Shown here piece after piece: positions 27,909 through 35,667 of a stretch of DNA of 38,676 bases. Within the stretch, counting starts at the first letter, position 1, and every line of letters starts with the position of its first letter. The notes below the pieces were generated by a model. That model saw only the letters and a program-made list of their open reading frames with translations, searched no databases and was not told where the DNA came from. The stretch is from Acidimicrobiia bacterium (lineage in GTDB: Bacteria; Actinomycetota; Acidimicrobiia; IMCC26256; PALSA-555). Location of the stretch: positions 1-38,676 of the forward strand of contig SHUY01000008.1 of assembly GCA_009694435.1 (NCBI GenBank), given 5' to 3'. Position numbers and translations under genes: made by a program.

Positions 27909-29118
27909 AAGATTGCCCGTGAGTGGGCCACTAACGGGTCTAAGAGTTCTTGATTTAGGAACCCGTATAGCGGCGCCTTTTTGTGCGGGATTGTTGGGCG
28001 AACAAGGCGCAGAAGTAATAAAAATCGAACAACCCGGCAACGGTGATTTCATGCGTGACATCGGTCCCTTTGCTCCCGACGAAAACGGTGAGGACTACTC
28101 ATTGTTTTGGTCAGTCGAGGGACGGGGACGCAAAAGCGTAACTATTGATCTACGTACTTCTGATGGTCAACTTCTACTCATGCGTTTGGCCGAAACCGCT
28201 GACGTCTTGGTAGAAAACTTTCGTCCCGGAACGCTGGAAAAGTGGAACATTGGCCCCAATAGCCTTAACGATCGCCTAATAACCGTGCGCATAAGCAGCT
28301 TTGGTCAAGACGGACCGCTATCGCCTCGACCAGGATTAGATCGCGTAGGTATTGGCTTTGGTGGGCTTTTGCACTTAACCGGTTACCCCGACCGACCACC
28401 CGTGCGAGTAGGCGTCACTATTTCGGATTACCTGACTGGAGTATTTTCGGCTCATGCTGCGGTAGCCGCCCTCTACGGACGCGATGCCCGGGGCGGAACT
28501 GGAGTGGTTATTGATGCCAGTCTTTATGGCTCCTCGCTAAGAGTTTTGGAATGGACCTTGGCGGCTTATGACCGCTTAGGAACCATACGTAATCGAGAAG
28601 GGAACCAACTAGCCAACTCGGCCCCGCTAGACAACTACCCCACGGCCGACGGGAAATACGTATGCATAGTGGCCGGCTCGGACGCCAACTTCGCCCGATT
28701 AGCTACCGCGATGGAGATGACTGAGCTCATCACCGACGAACGTTTCGCTCGATTGTCAGATCGAGTTGAACACCACCAAGAAATAAATGACATGGTCGCC
28801 AAGTGGACTAGTTCTCTTTCGGCTGATGAAGTAGAGAGACGTTGTGCCGCCAAAGATGTTCCGGTTGCCACTGCGGCCACCGCGGCCGATATTTTTGCTA
28901 ATGCTCATATAGCGGAGCGTTCGGATCTAGTGAGTGTTAACGACCCCGTGTTAGGTCCCATCCGCCAGCAGGCACCCTACCCCCGCGTGGCCGGCACTAC
29001 TCCCGAGGCTCCCGTTGGCGCACCAAAACTTGGACAGCACACCCGCGAAGTTTTAAGCGATTTACTCGGGCTCAGCGACACCCAACTCGATGATCTATCT
29101 GAGCGAGGTGTGGTGTGA
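27868..29118 (+). CDS. CaiB/BaiF (family III) CoA-transferase
   Basis: GLRVLDLGTRIAAPFCAGLLGEQGAEVIKIEQPGNGDFMRDIGPF, GRGRKSVTIDLRTSDGQ, VENFRPGTLEKWNIG. GTG at 27919 is an alternative start. Confidence 0.92.
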   Translation: MVLARSSANSPADERLPVSGPLTGLRVLDLGTRIAAPFCAGLLGEQGAEVIKIEQPGNGDFMRDIGPFAPDENGEDYSLFWSVEGRGRKSVTIDLRTSDGQLLLMRLAETADVLVENFRPGTLEKWNIGPNSLNDRLITVRISSFGQDGPLSPRPGLDRVGIGFGGLLHLTGYPDRPPVRVGVTISDYLTGVFSAHAAVAALYGRDARGGTGVVIDASLYGSSLRVLEWTLAAYDRLGTIRNREGNQLANSAPLDNYPTADGKYVCIVAGSDANFARLATAMEMTELITDERFARLSDRVEHHQEINDMVAKWTSSLSADEVERRCAAKDVPVATAATAADIFANAHIAERSDLVSVNDPVLGPIRQQAPYPRVAGTTPEAPVGAPKLGQHTREVLSDLLGLSDTQLDDLSERGVV

Positions 29119-29516
29119 CTGCCCGTATGGTTCACGACGGACTGTTTCGCCTTGACTCCGACGGGGACATCCGACTTTTAGGATCGCGCTGCGAGGAGTG
29201 CTCTCATCTTCAGTTTCCAGTAGCCGAAACCTGCTCTATGTGCGGATCGGAGCGCAGCACAACGATTGACCTTGAGCGCCAAGGAACGCTGTGGCTTTCT
29301 ACGGTGGTGACTAATGCCCCACCAGGATATCTCGGTGAAGTTCCTTACGGCTTCGGTGTAGTGGAATTACCTAGTGGGTTGCGAATAATCACCCTAATCA
29401 CCGAAAAAGAAGTAGTTGAGTTTGGAACTCCGTTGCGTTTAGTGGCCCACGATTTAGGAATCAATGATGACGGGGAAATGGTCGTCACCTACGCGTTTAG
29501 CCCAGGTTCGTCATGA
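29115..29516 (+). CDS. Zn-ribbon domain-containing OB-fold protein (DUF35)
   Basis: Two CxxC pairs (GSRCEECSHLQFPVAETCSMCGS) followed by an OB-fold-like segment. GTG start overlaps the CaiB stop (GTGA). Confidence 0.9.
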   Translation: MTARMVHDGLFRLDSDGDIRLLGSRCEECSHLQFPVAETCSMCGSERSTTIDLERQGTLWLSTVVTNAPPGYLGEVPYGFGVVELPSGLRIITLITEKEVVEFGTPLRLVAHDLGINDDGEMVVTYAFSPGSS

Positions 29517-30643
29517 CCAACTCAGTGGCCGTAGCGGGCGTGGGACTGCACCCCTTCGGGCGATTTGATCGCACAGTTACTCAGATGGGAGTTAGCGCGG
29601 TACGCGCGGCACTAGAGGATGCCGGCAATCCAAGTTTTCAATCTGTCTTCTGTGCCACGGTCTATTCGGGAGTGGCCGCAGGCCACAAAGTACTTGGCGC
29701 TCTAGGTCTAACTGGAACTCCAATTGTCAATGTAGAGGCCGGATGTGCCAGCGGTGGTGCGGCTTTGATGCTGGCGACCAACGCAGTGCGCTCTGGTCAA
29801 TGCGATACCGCCTTAGTTTTAGGGATCGAAAAAATGCCCCGGGGAATTATTCGTTCTTCATTTTTCGAACCGTGGCGAGAACAATCGGGCTTAGCCGCCA
29901 CACCGGCCTACTTCGCTTTGCGAGCCATGCGCCTGATGAGGGATTCGGGCATCACCAAAGAAGACCTCGCACAAATCGTGGTCAAGAACCGAGCCGAAGG
30001 AGTAAACAACGAAATAGCGATGTATCGAACGGCGACCACGGTTGAAGCAGTTTTGGAATCACGTTTGGTATGCGAGCCTCTTCATCTTCATATGCTTTGC
30101 TCGCCCAACGAAGGAGCGGCGGCGATCGTAGTCCAGCGTAGCGATCTAGCGCGACGGGATGCTCCGAAAATCGCGAGCGCGCAATTGCGTTCCCATTTGC
30201 CCGGATCGATACTGGGTGAAGCCACCCCTTTAAGTGGAGTAGCCGACGAGAACATACCAGCGGCAAGCACCATTGCCGCTCACGCGGCGTTTGAAGAAGC
30301 CGGCTACGGGCCCGACGACCTCGATCTAATCGAATGTCAAGATACCGATGCCGCGCGCGAGATTCTTGCTTACGAAGAACTCGGGTTGTGCGCTCGAGGT
30401 GATTCGGCTCAATTGGTAAGAAACGGTGACACCGCTCGGGGTGGCCGTTGGCCCGTCAACCTCAGTGGCGGTCTGCTGTCTAAAGGTGAGCCGCTAGGTG
30501 CTTCTGCTCTTGCGCAGATAATCGAGTTAAGTAATCAAATCGATGGTCGTGCTGGAATTAGGCAAATAGAAAATGCCCAAATCGGATTAGCGCACACGGT
30601 AGGTCGAGGGGCTAACGCTGCAGTGGTGATTATCACCAAATAA
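29513..30643 (+). CDS. Thiolase-superfamily SCPx/Ltp-like protein with altered catalytic motifs
   Basis: VNVEAGCASGGAAL, LIECQDTDAAREILAYEELGLC, VNLSGGLLSKGEPLGASALAQI: SCPx-like architecture. ATGA overlap with DUF35. Confidence 0.9.
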   Translation: MTNSVAVAGVGLHPFGRFDRTVTQMGVSAVRAALEDAGNPSFQSVFCATVYSGVAAGHKVLGALGLTGTPIVNVEAGCASGGAALMLATNAVRSGQCDTALVLGIEKMPRGIIRSSFFEPWREQSGLAATPAYFALRAMRLMRDSGITKEDLAQIVVKNRAEGVNNEIAMYRTATTVEAVLESRLVCEPLHLHMLCSPNEGAAAIVVQRSDLARRDAPKIASAQLRSHLPGSILGEATPLSGVADENIPAASTIAAHAAFEEAGYGPDDLDLIECQDTDAAREILAYEELGLCARGDSAQLVRNGDTARGGRWPVNLSGGLLSKGEPLGASALAQIIELSNQIDGRAGIRQIENAQIGLAHTVGRGANAAVVIITK

Positions 30644-30646
30644 CGA

Positions 30647-32335
30647 TTAGCGGTTGCGGAGAAACCATGCTTGAGGGTCCCAAGTACGCAGAGAGTTGAC
30701 CTCGTCTTGTGTTGGTGGCTCAAGTTCTCGCACCGTTTCGGCCACTTCTAAATCCCAGCCACACGCAGCCACCGCAGCAGCAATGCGCTCGTCTTTAGAT
30801 TCCGGACCAGGGGCAACCGCAGTAAGAACGAGATCACTCTTTGCGTCAGAGCGTTCAAGGATTCCAAAATCGGTAACTAGTGCTCGCACTGCTTTACCGG
30901 GCGAAGTGATGTAGCCACATTCTGACGGGGTGCGCTCGGGGGTAAGCAACGCGACCACGATCGCTTCGGCACACACCGAGGCCACGTCATTGCCACCACC
31001 GGAACCAACCAAAAACGCACCGCCAGGGATGACAGTTGAGTTCACATTTCCTCGTCGATCTATCTGAGCGCCGCCCAAACACGCCAGAGTGGTAGTTCCT
31101 TGTCCGCCCACCAAACTCCCCAGCACAGTGCTGGCGTCACTGATCATTAACGACCGCGGAAAATTGCGATGATTAAGAACGAACGGATCTCCGGGCACGG
31201 GGTCGTAACCCCAAAGCCCGATCTCGGCGGTTAGTTGCACCGCGTGACCTTGCGCTTGCGCTTGCGCTACCGCCAGCCACGCAGCCAAATTGGCGACTCC
31301 CGCCCCCGCCAATACTGCATCGGCCTTGAGCGCTATCACTCGCTCGGTTAAGTGACGGGCGCCCCAAATGGCTGCCATCTCCCAACGGTTAATAGGCGCT
31401 TCAAGATCAGGAGGATTGTCGATTACTTCTTGTCGCCACGACTGCGGATCGGCTTTTTGTCGCAGTTTTTCTACTCGCTTTGAGCCCAAACGTTCGACGT
31501 AATCAGCCGGACTAGAAACGTCAAGTATCCAGTGGCGAATCCACTCATCAAAATCATCTCGGCGCGAAGCAGCTCGAGCTTCAATCCAAAAATCGTAATC
31601 TTCGCCATAACTTTCTACCGGGAGCGCGCCACTAAATAATCCTCCGGGGTGGGCCCCCATCGGGACTTCGCACACCGCTAAAACTCGATGAGCAGGAATA
31701 CGCACTAGATGGGACCACTCGCTTAAGTCGTCAACCACTTTTTCTACCGTTACTACCGCTCCACGACGAGCCGCCAATGCCCCCCACGGGCTTTCTAGCA
31801 ATGGCGGATGCAGGGCCACATTTCCGGCTCGGTCGGCTACCGGAGCGTGGAGCAAAGCCACGTCAGGAAATAATGGGGCCAAAAGACCAATTTCACCCAA
31901 CTCAGTAGTGACCCGAGTAAAGGCAGGATTTTCTTCCATTGATGAGCCCGCGATTGAGCGAGTCACAATAGCGGGAAGTCCTCGAGCCGCAGCTTCAAGG
32001 CGTTGAGTGAACGCTAAAAATGACCAGTGTTCAACTTCTACTTCGCCACGGGCGTAACTGGAAGCAAAAATAGGATTGGGAGTGAAATTGGGGAAAGTGT
32101 CGCCCGAATATCCAGTGAGGACTTTACGAACAAGTCCCCCTTTGAAAAACAAAGTTCCTAAACTTGACAGCGAAAGCATTAATAACTCAAAGCCAGGATC
32201 TTTGCCCCACCATTGGCGGACTACTTCACTTGCGGCGGCAGTCCAGCGAGTGTGTCCGACTCCTAAATAAATCGAATCGCCCGCCCGCACATTTTCAGAG
32301 ATTGCGTCAGTAAGCGAAACTACTTTTTCGTTCAT
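30647..32335 (-). CDS. Fused alpha-beta family I CoA-transferase-like protein (IpdA-IpdB-like fusion)
   Basis: 562 aa. N-half resembles IpdA/alpha subunit (AISENVRAGDSIYLGVGHTRWTAAASEVV; VPMGAHPGGLFSGALPVESYGEDYDFW; SSPADYVERLG). C-half resembles beta subunit (QLTAEIGLWGY; LACLGGAQIDRRGNVNSTVIPGG; RALVTDFGILE; LPPTQDEV-like end). Confidence 0.82.
   Translation of the reverse strand: MNEKVVSLTDAISENVRAGDSIYLGVGHTRWTAAASEVVRQWWGKDPGFELLMLSLSSLGTLFFKGGLVRKVLTGYSGDTFPNFTPNPIFASSYARGEVEVEHWSFLAFTQRLEAAARGLPAIVTRSIAGSSMEENPAFTRVTTELGEIGLLAPLFPDVALLHAPVADRAGNVALHPPLLESPWGALAARRGAVVTVEKVVDDLSEWSHLVRIPAHRVLAVCEVPMGAHPGGLFSGALPVESYGEDYDFWIEARAASRRDDFDEWIRHWILDVSSPADYVERLGSKRVEKLRQKADPQSWRQEVIDNPPDLEAPINRWEMAAIWGARHLTERVIALKADAVLAGAGVANLAAWLAVAQAQAQGHAVQLTAEIGLWGYDPVPGDPFVLNHRNFPRSLMISDASTVLGSLVGGQGTTTLACLGGAQIDRRGNVNSTVIPGGAFLVGSGGGNDVASVCAEAIVVALLTPERTPSECGYITSPGKAVRALVTDFGILERSDAKSDLVLTAVAPGPESKDERIAAAVAACGWDLEVAETVRELEPPTQDEVNSLRTWDPQAWFLRNR
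31249..31268. repeat. Short tandem repeat (CTTGCG)3 within CDS
   Basis: CTTGCGCTTGCGCTTGCGCT; encodes AQAQAQ on the minus strand. Confidence 0.9.
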
Positions 32336-32355
32336 TTTGACAAAAGATAAATCCC

Positions 32356-33450
32356 TTAGGCCGAGTCAAGAACAAGATCGGCTAAACGGTTGCGCTGGTA
32401 TCCCTGATAACCAAGAAGTATGTCGTTTTGTTTGGCCCGCTTATAATAAAAATGGGCGTCACAGTCCCAAGTGAAACCTACTCCCCCGTGAACTTGAATA
32501 TCTTCCGAGGACACGAAGATGGCAGCCTCGCCGATAAAACCTTTAGCCATTGCTACGGCTCGTTCTCGTGCGGGGTCGTCAACATCAGAAGTCCAGGCGG
32601 CGTAATGCGAACCAACTCGAGACAACTCAAGGCGATGCAACATATCTACTGCCTTGTGGCGTATGGCTTGGAATTTTGATAATGGTCGGTCAAATTGAAC
32701 TCTAACTTTGGCGTATTCGACCGCCAAATTGAGTGATGCATCGCACGCGCCTACGAGTTCGGAGGAAAGCATTACCGCGGCATCATCAACAACTCGATTC
32801 CAAATCTCGGTGTGGTCGCCTAGCGGCCCAATAGCCTCAGCGGGAGTTTCGTCAAGTTTTAGATAAGCCGCTTTGCGAGTGGGATCAAGAGTGGGAACCG
32901 CTTCGGCTTTTGGTGCTTGGATCAAGAAAGATCCAATGCCGTCTTCGGTGCGAGCCGCCACAATTACCCAGTCGGCGCTGTGACCATCAAGCACCATTAT
33001 CTTTTCGCCCGACAAAACCCAGTCGGCACCCTTGCGCCGAGCGCGAGTGCGCACTCGCTTTATGGGATCGCCATGACCTTGTTCTTCAATCGCCACCGTG
33101 CCCCGCAGCGTGCCCGAGGCCAAAGCGGATAACAGATCGCTAGCCCCTAAACGCTGAGCCGCCAAAGTGGCGAACACGGCCGAAGAAAAGAACGGCCCCG
33201 GAAACGGTAAGCGCCCCATTTCTTCCATGACTACCGCCATGTCGACTAGACCCAAGCCCAAACCACCGTGCTCTTCGGCAATCAAAAGCCCCGGCCAACC
33301 CATGTCGGCGATTTTCCGCCACATCTCGTCGGTAAAGCCCCGCTCGTCGTCGGCCATAGCTCGGGTGTAGGTACCCGAAGCCTCGTTGGTCAAAAATGAC
33401 CGGACGGCATCCCGCAGAGCGTCTTGGTCATCGGAGAAGGTGAAGTCCAT
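32356..33450 (-). CDS. Acyl-CoA dehydrogenase (small/beta-like FadE subunit)
   Basis: MDFTFSDDQDALRDAVRSFL, VEYAKVRVQFDRPLSKFQAIRHKAVDM, QVHGGVGFTWDCDAHFYYKRAK. AGAGGA RBS. Confidence 0.93.
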   Translation of the reverse strand: MDFTFSDDQDALRDAVRSFLTNEASGTYTRAMADDERGFTDEMWRKIADMGWPGLLIAEEHGGLGLGLVDMAVVMEEMGRLPFPGPFFSSAVFATLAAQRLGASDLLSALASGTLRGTVAIEEQGHGDPIKRVRTRARRKGADWVLSGEKIMVLDGHSADWVIVAARTEDGIGSFLIQAPKAEAVPTLDPTRKAAYLKLDETPAEAIGPLGDHTEIWNRVVDDAAVMLSSELVGACDASLNLAVEYAKVRVQFDRPLSKFQAIRHKAVDMLHRLELSRVGSHYAAWTSDVDDPARERAVAMAKGFIGEAAIFVSSEDIQVHGGVGFTWDCDAHFYYKRAKQNDILLGYQGYQRNRLADLVLDSA

Positions 33451-33479
33451 GTCGATTCCTCTTTTCTGAGCGATTTAGG

Positions 33480-33503
33480 TAACCTGACACGGATGTTAGT
33501 CAA
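33480..33503. promoter_or_regulatory. Candidate operator site TAACCTGACACGGATGTTAGTCAA, overlapping a predicted -35
   Basis: Shares AACCTGACAxGGxxGTxAG with the perfect inverted repeat at 37741-37764; TTAGTC(33496-33501)-18 nt-TATGGT(33520-33525) promoter-like elements. Confidence 0.4.
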
Positions 33504-33576
33504 TGCCCTCTGACCTTGCTATGGTAACGCTAACACCAAATCGACGCATCTGAATCTAGCCGGACAGGAGCCAAAA

Positions 33577-34785
33577 ATGGACTTCGCTCACACCCCTGAA
33601 GATGAAGCTTTCCGCTCAGAGTTGCGAACTTGGCTTGACGTCAACCTGCCTAAATTCTTGGCCGACTGGGGTGGCGACGAAGATCCGGGGGGCGGTCGGC
33701 AAGGTGGCATCGCTCGGTCGCAGGATCGGCGCAAGGACTGGCAAAAACGGCTCGACGAGGGTCGCTGGGCGGCTATCAACTGGCCTCTTGACTGGCACGG
33801 ACGCGAAGCCACACCGGTACAAAACGTTATTTACTCCGAAGAAATGGCTCGAGTGCGCGCGCCGGGTATCTACAACGCCAACGGTTTATGGCAAATCGGA
33901 CCGATGATCATTCATTGGGGTAACGAAGAGCAGCGCAATGAATGGCTGCCCGGTATTCTTTCTGCGGAAGAACATTGGTGCCAAGGGTTTAGTGAACCAC
34001 AGGCCGGTTCTGACCTCGCCAACTTGCGCACAACCGCAGTGCTAGACGGTGATGAATACGTAGTGAACGGGCAAAAAATATGGACTTCTACTGCGCACTT
34101 GGCTAAGTGGGGATTATTTCTTTTGCGCACTGATCCGACCGCAATTGAGCGAGGTGCAAAGCACGAAGGAATAACTGCTTTCATTATTGACATGGATACA
34201 CCCGGAATTGAATGTCGTCCCATTCGCGACATAGTGGGTGAAGAAATGTTTAACGAAGTTTGGTTCACCGATGCACGTATTCCTGTAGCGCACCGACTCG
34301 GCGAAGAAGGCGCGGGCTGGAAAGTAGCCATGGGGACTCTGGGCCACGAACGAGTAGGCACCGCGGGGTTGGCCATCACGATGGCCGCCGATTTGCGAGC
34401 AATGATCTCGGCGGCACGGGCAGTCAACCCTGACTCGCTTAACGATCCGGAAATTCGGGAGCGGATCGCTCGGGCCTATACCGATATTGAATTCACTAAG
34501 TTGCTTAACTACCGCGCGCTAACAAAGATTATTAAGGGGCAGAAAAACTGGCCAGAAGTTCCGTTGGCAAAATTACAGTGGAGCCACTTGGCGCAAACTT
34601 TGGCCGAATTAGCGATTGATCTCCTTGGCCCTTCGGGTCTACTCGCTAAAGGTGGCCCCGGAGCGATTGACGGCGGGAGTTGGACTCGCCTTTACAGCTT
34701 CCAGCGCTACACCTCGATTGGTGCGGGGGCAACCGAAGTACAAAAGAACATCATTGCGGACCGCGCGATATTTCCTCGTACTTAA
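33577..34785 (+). CDS. Acyl-CoA dehydrogenase (large FadE subunit)
   Basis: MDFAHTPEDEAFRSELRTWLDVNLP, WCQGFSEPQAGSDLANLRTTAVLDGDEYVVNGQKIWTS, SIGAGATEVQKNIIADRA. AGGAG RBS. Confidence 0.94.
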   Translation: MDFAHTPEDEAFRSELRTWLDVNLPKFLADWGGDEDPGGGRQGGIARSQDRRKDWQKRLDEGRWAAINWPLDWHGREATPVQNVIYSEEMARVRAPGIYNANGLWQIGPMIIHWGNEEQRNEWLPGILSAEEHWCQGFSEPQAGSDLANLRTTAVLDGDEYVVNGQKIWTSTAHLAKWGLFLLRTDPTAIERGAKHEGITAFIIDMDTPGIECRPIRDIVGEEMFNEVWFTDARIPVAHRLGEEGAGWKVAMGTLGHERVGTAGLAITMAADLRAMISAARAVNPDSLNDPEIRERIARAYTDIEFTKLLNYRALTKIIKGQKNWPEVPLAKLQWSHLAQTLAELAIDLLGPSGLLAKGGPGAIDGGSWTRLYSFQRYTSIGAGATEVQKNIIADRAIFPRT

Positions 34786-34794
34786 ACCTCCACC

Positions 34795-35667
34795 ATGCGA
34801 CTCGGAATTGTTACTCCGGTCGTAACTCGACTACCCCGTGCTCATTCACGCTGGGAAGTAGACGCAGGTATTAAAGAGATTGCTCGTATCGCTACTGAAG
34901 CCGAGCGGTTGGGCTACGACCATCTCACGTGCAGTGAACACATTGCCGTGCCTAATTCGGTTGTCGCTACTAGAGGGGCGACCTACTGGGATCCGTTGGC
35001 CACACTGGGGTTCATCGCGGGGTGCACCCGCACTATTCGACTAGCGACCTTTGTACTCGTATTGGGTTATCACCACCCGTTAGAAATAGTGAAGCGTTAC
35101 GGAACCCTTGATGCAATAAGTGAAGGGCGAGTGATTCTTGGGGTTGGGGTTGGCTCTTTAGTAGAAGAGTTCGAATTACTAGGGGCATCGTTTTCTGATC
35201 GCGGTAAACGCGCCGACGATGCCCTAAGAGCACTGCGAGCCTCGTGGGGTAAGTCCGTTCCGGAATATCACGGCGAATACTTTGATTACTCCGATATGAC
35301 AATTGATCCCGTAGCCACTAGCACCACCGCGCCGATTTGGATCGGTGGTCAATCAGCCCGTTCGTTGGCCCGAGCAGTGGAATTCGGAGAAGCGTGGGCT
35401 CCATTTGGACTAAAACCTAACGAAGTAAGCCAACTTTTAGCCGCCGCAGAGTCGAGCGCTTCGTGGAGTCAGCGGACTAAACCGCTTGAGGTGTTCCTTC
35501 AACCCACTCCCCCCCTTGACCCTGTCGGCGACCCCGAAGCCACTCGGCGCACACTGAACGAATGGATAGCCGGAGGGGCGACGGGGCTTACTTTGCGTTT
35601 CGTGCATCACTCGCTTGACCACTACTGCGAACAACTCGAGGCGCTGCCGACGCTACTGACCAGCTAA
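34795..35667 (+). CDS. LLM class flavin-dependent (probably F420-dependent) oxidoreductase
   Basis: TM-barrel LLM pattern: YDHLTCSEHIAVP, LATFVLVLGYHHPLEIVKRYGTLDAISEGRVILGVGVGSLVEEFELLG, APIWIGGQSARSLARAVEFGEAWAP. Confidence 0.9.
   Translation: MRLGIVTPVVTRLPRAHSRWEVDAGIKEIARIATEAERLGYDHLTCSEHIAVPNSVVATRGATYWDPLATLGFIAGCTRTIRLATFVLVLGYHHPLEIVKRYGTLDAISEGRVILGVGVGSLVEEFELLGASFSDRGKRADDALRALRASWGKSVPEYHGEYFDYSDMTIDPVATSTTAPIWIGGQSARSLARAVEFGEAWAPFGLKPNEVSQLLAAAESSASWSQRTKPLEVFLQPTPPLDPVGDPEATRRTLNEWIAGGATGLTLRFVHHSLDHYCEQLEALPTLLTS

Noticed and set aside
27696-28061. 121-aa minus-strand ORF spanning the EchA/CaiB junction
   Set aside because: Antisense to two well-supported CDSs; no domain or RBS support.
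33912-34427. 171-aa minus-strand ORF inside the 33577-34785 ACAD
   Set aside because: Fully antisense to a strongly supported ACAD; Ser/Arg/Pro-rich composition typical of shadow ORFs; no recognisable domain.
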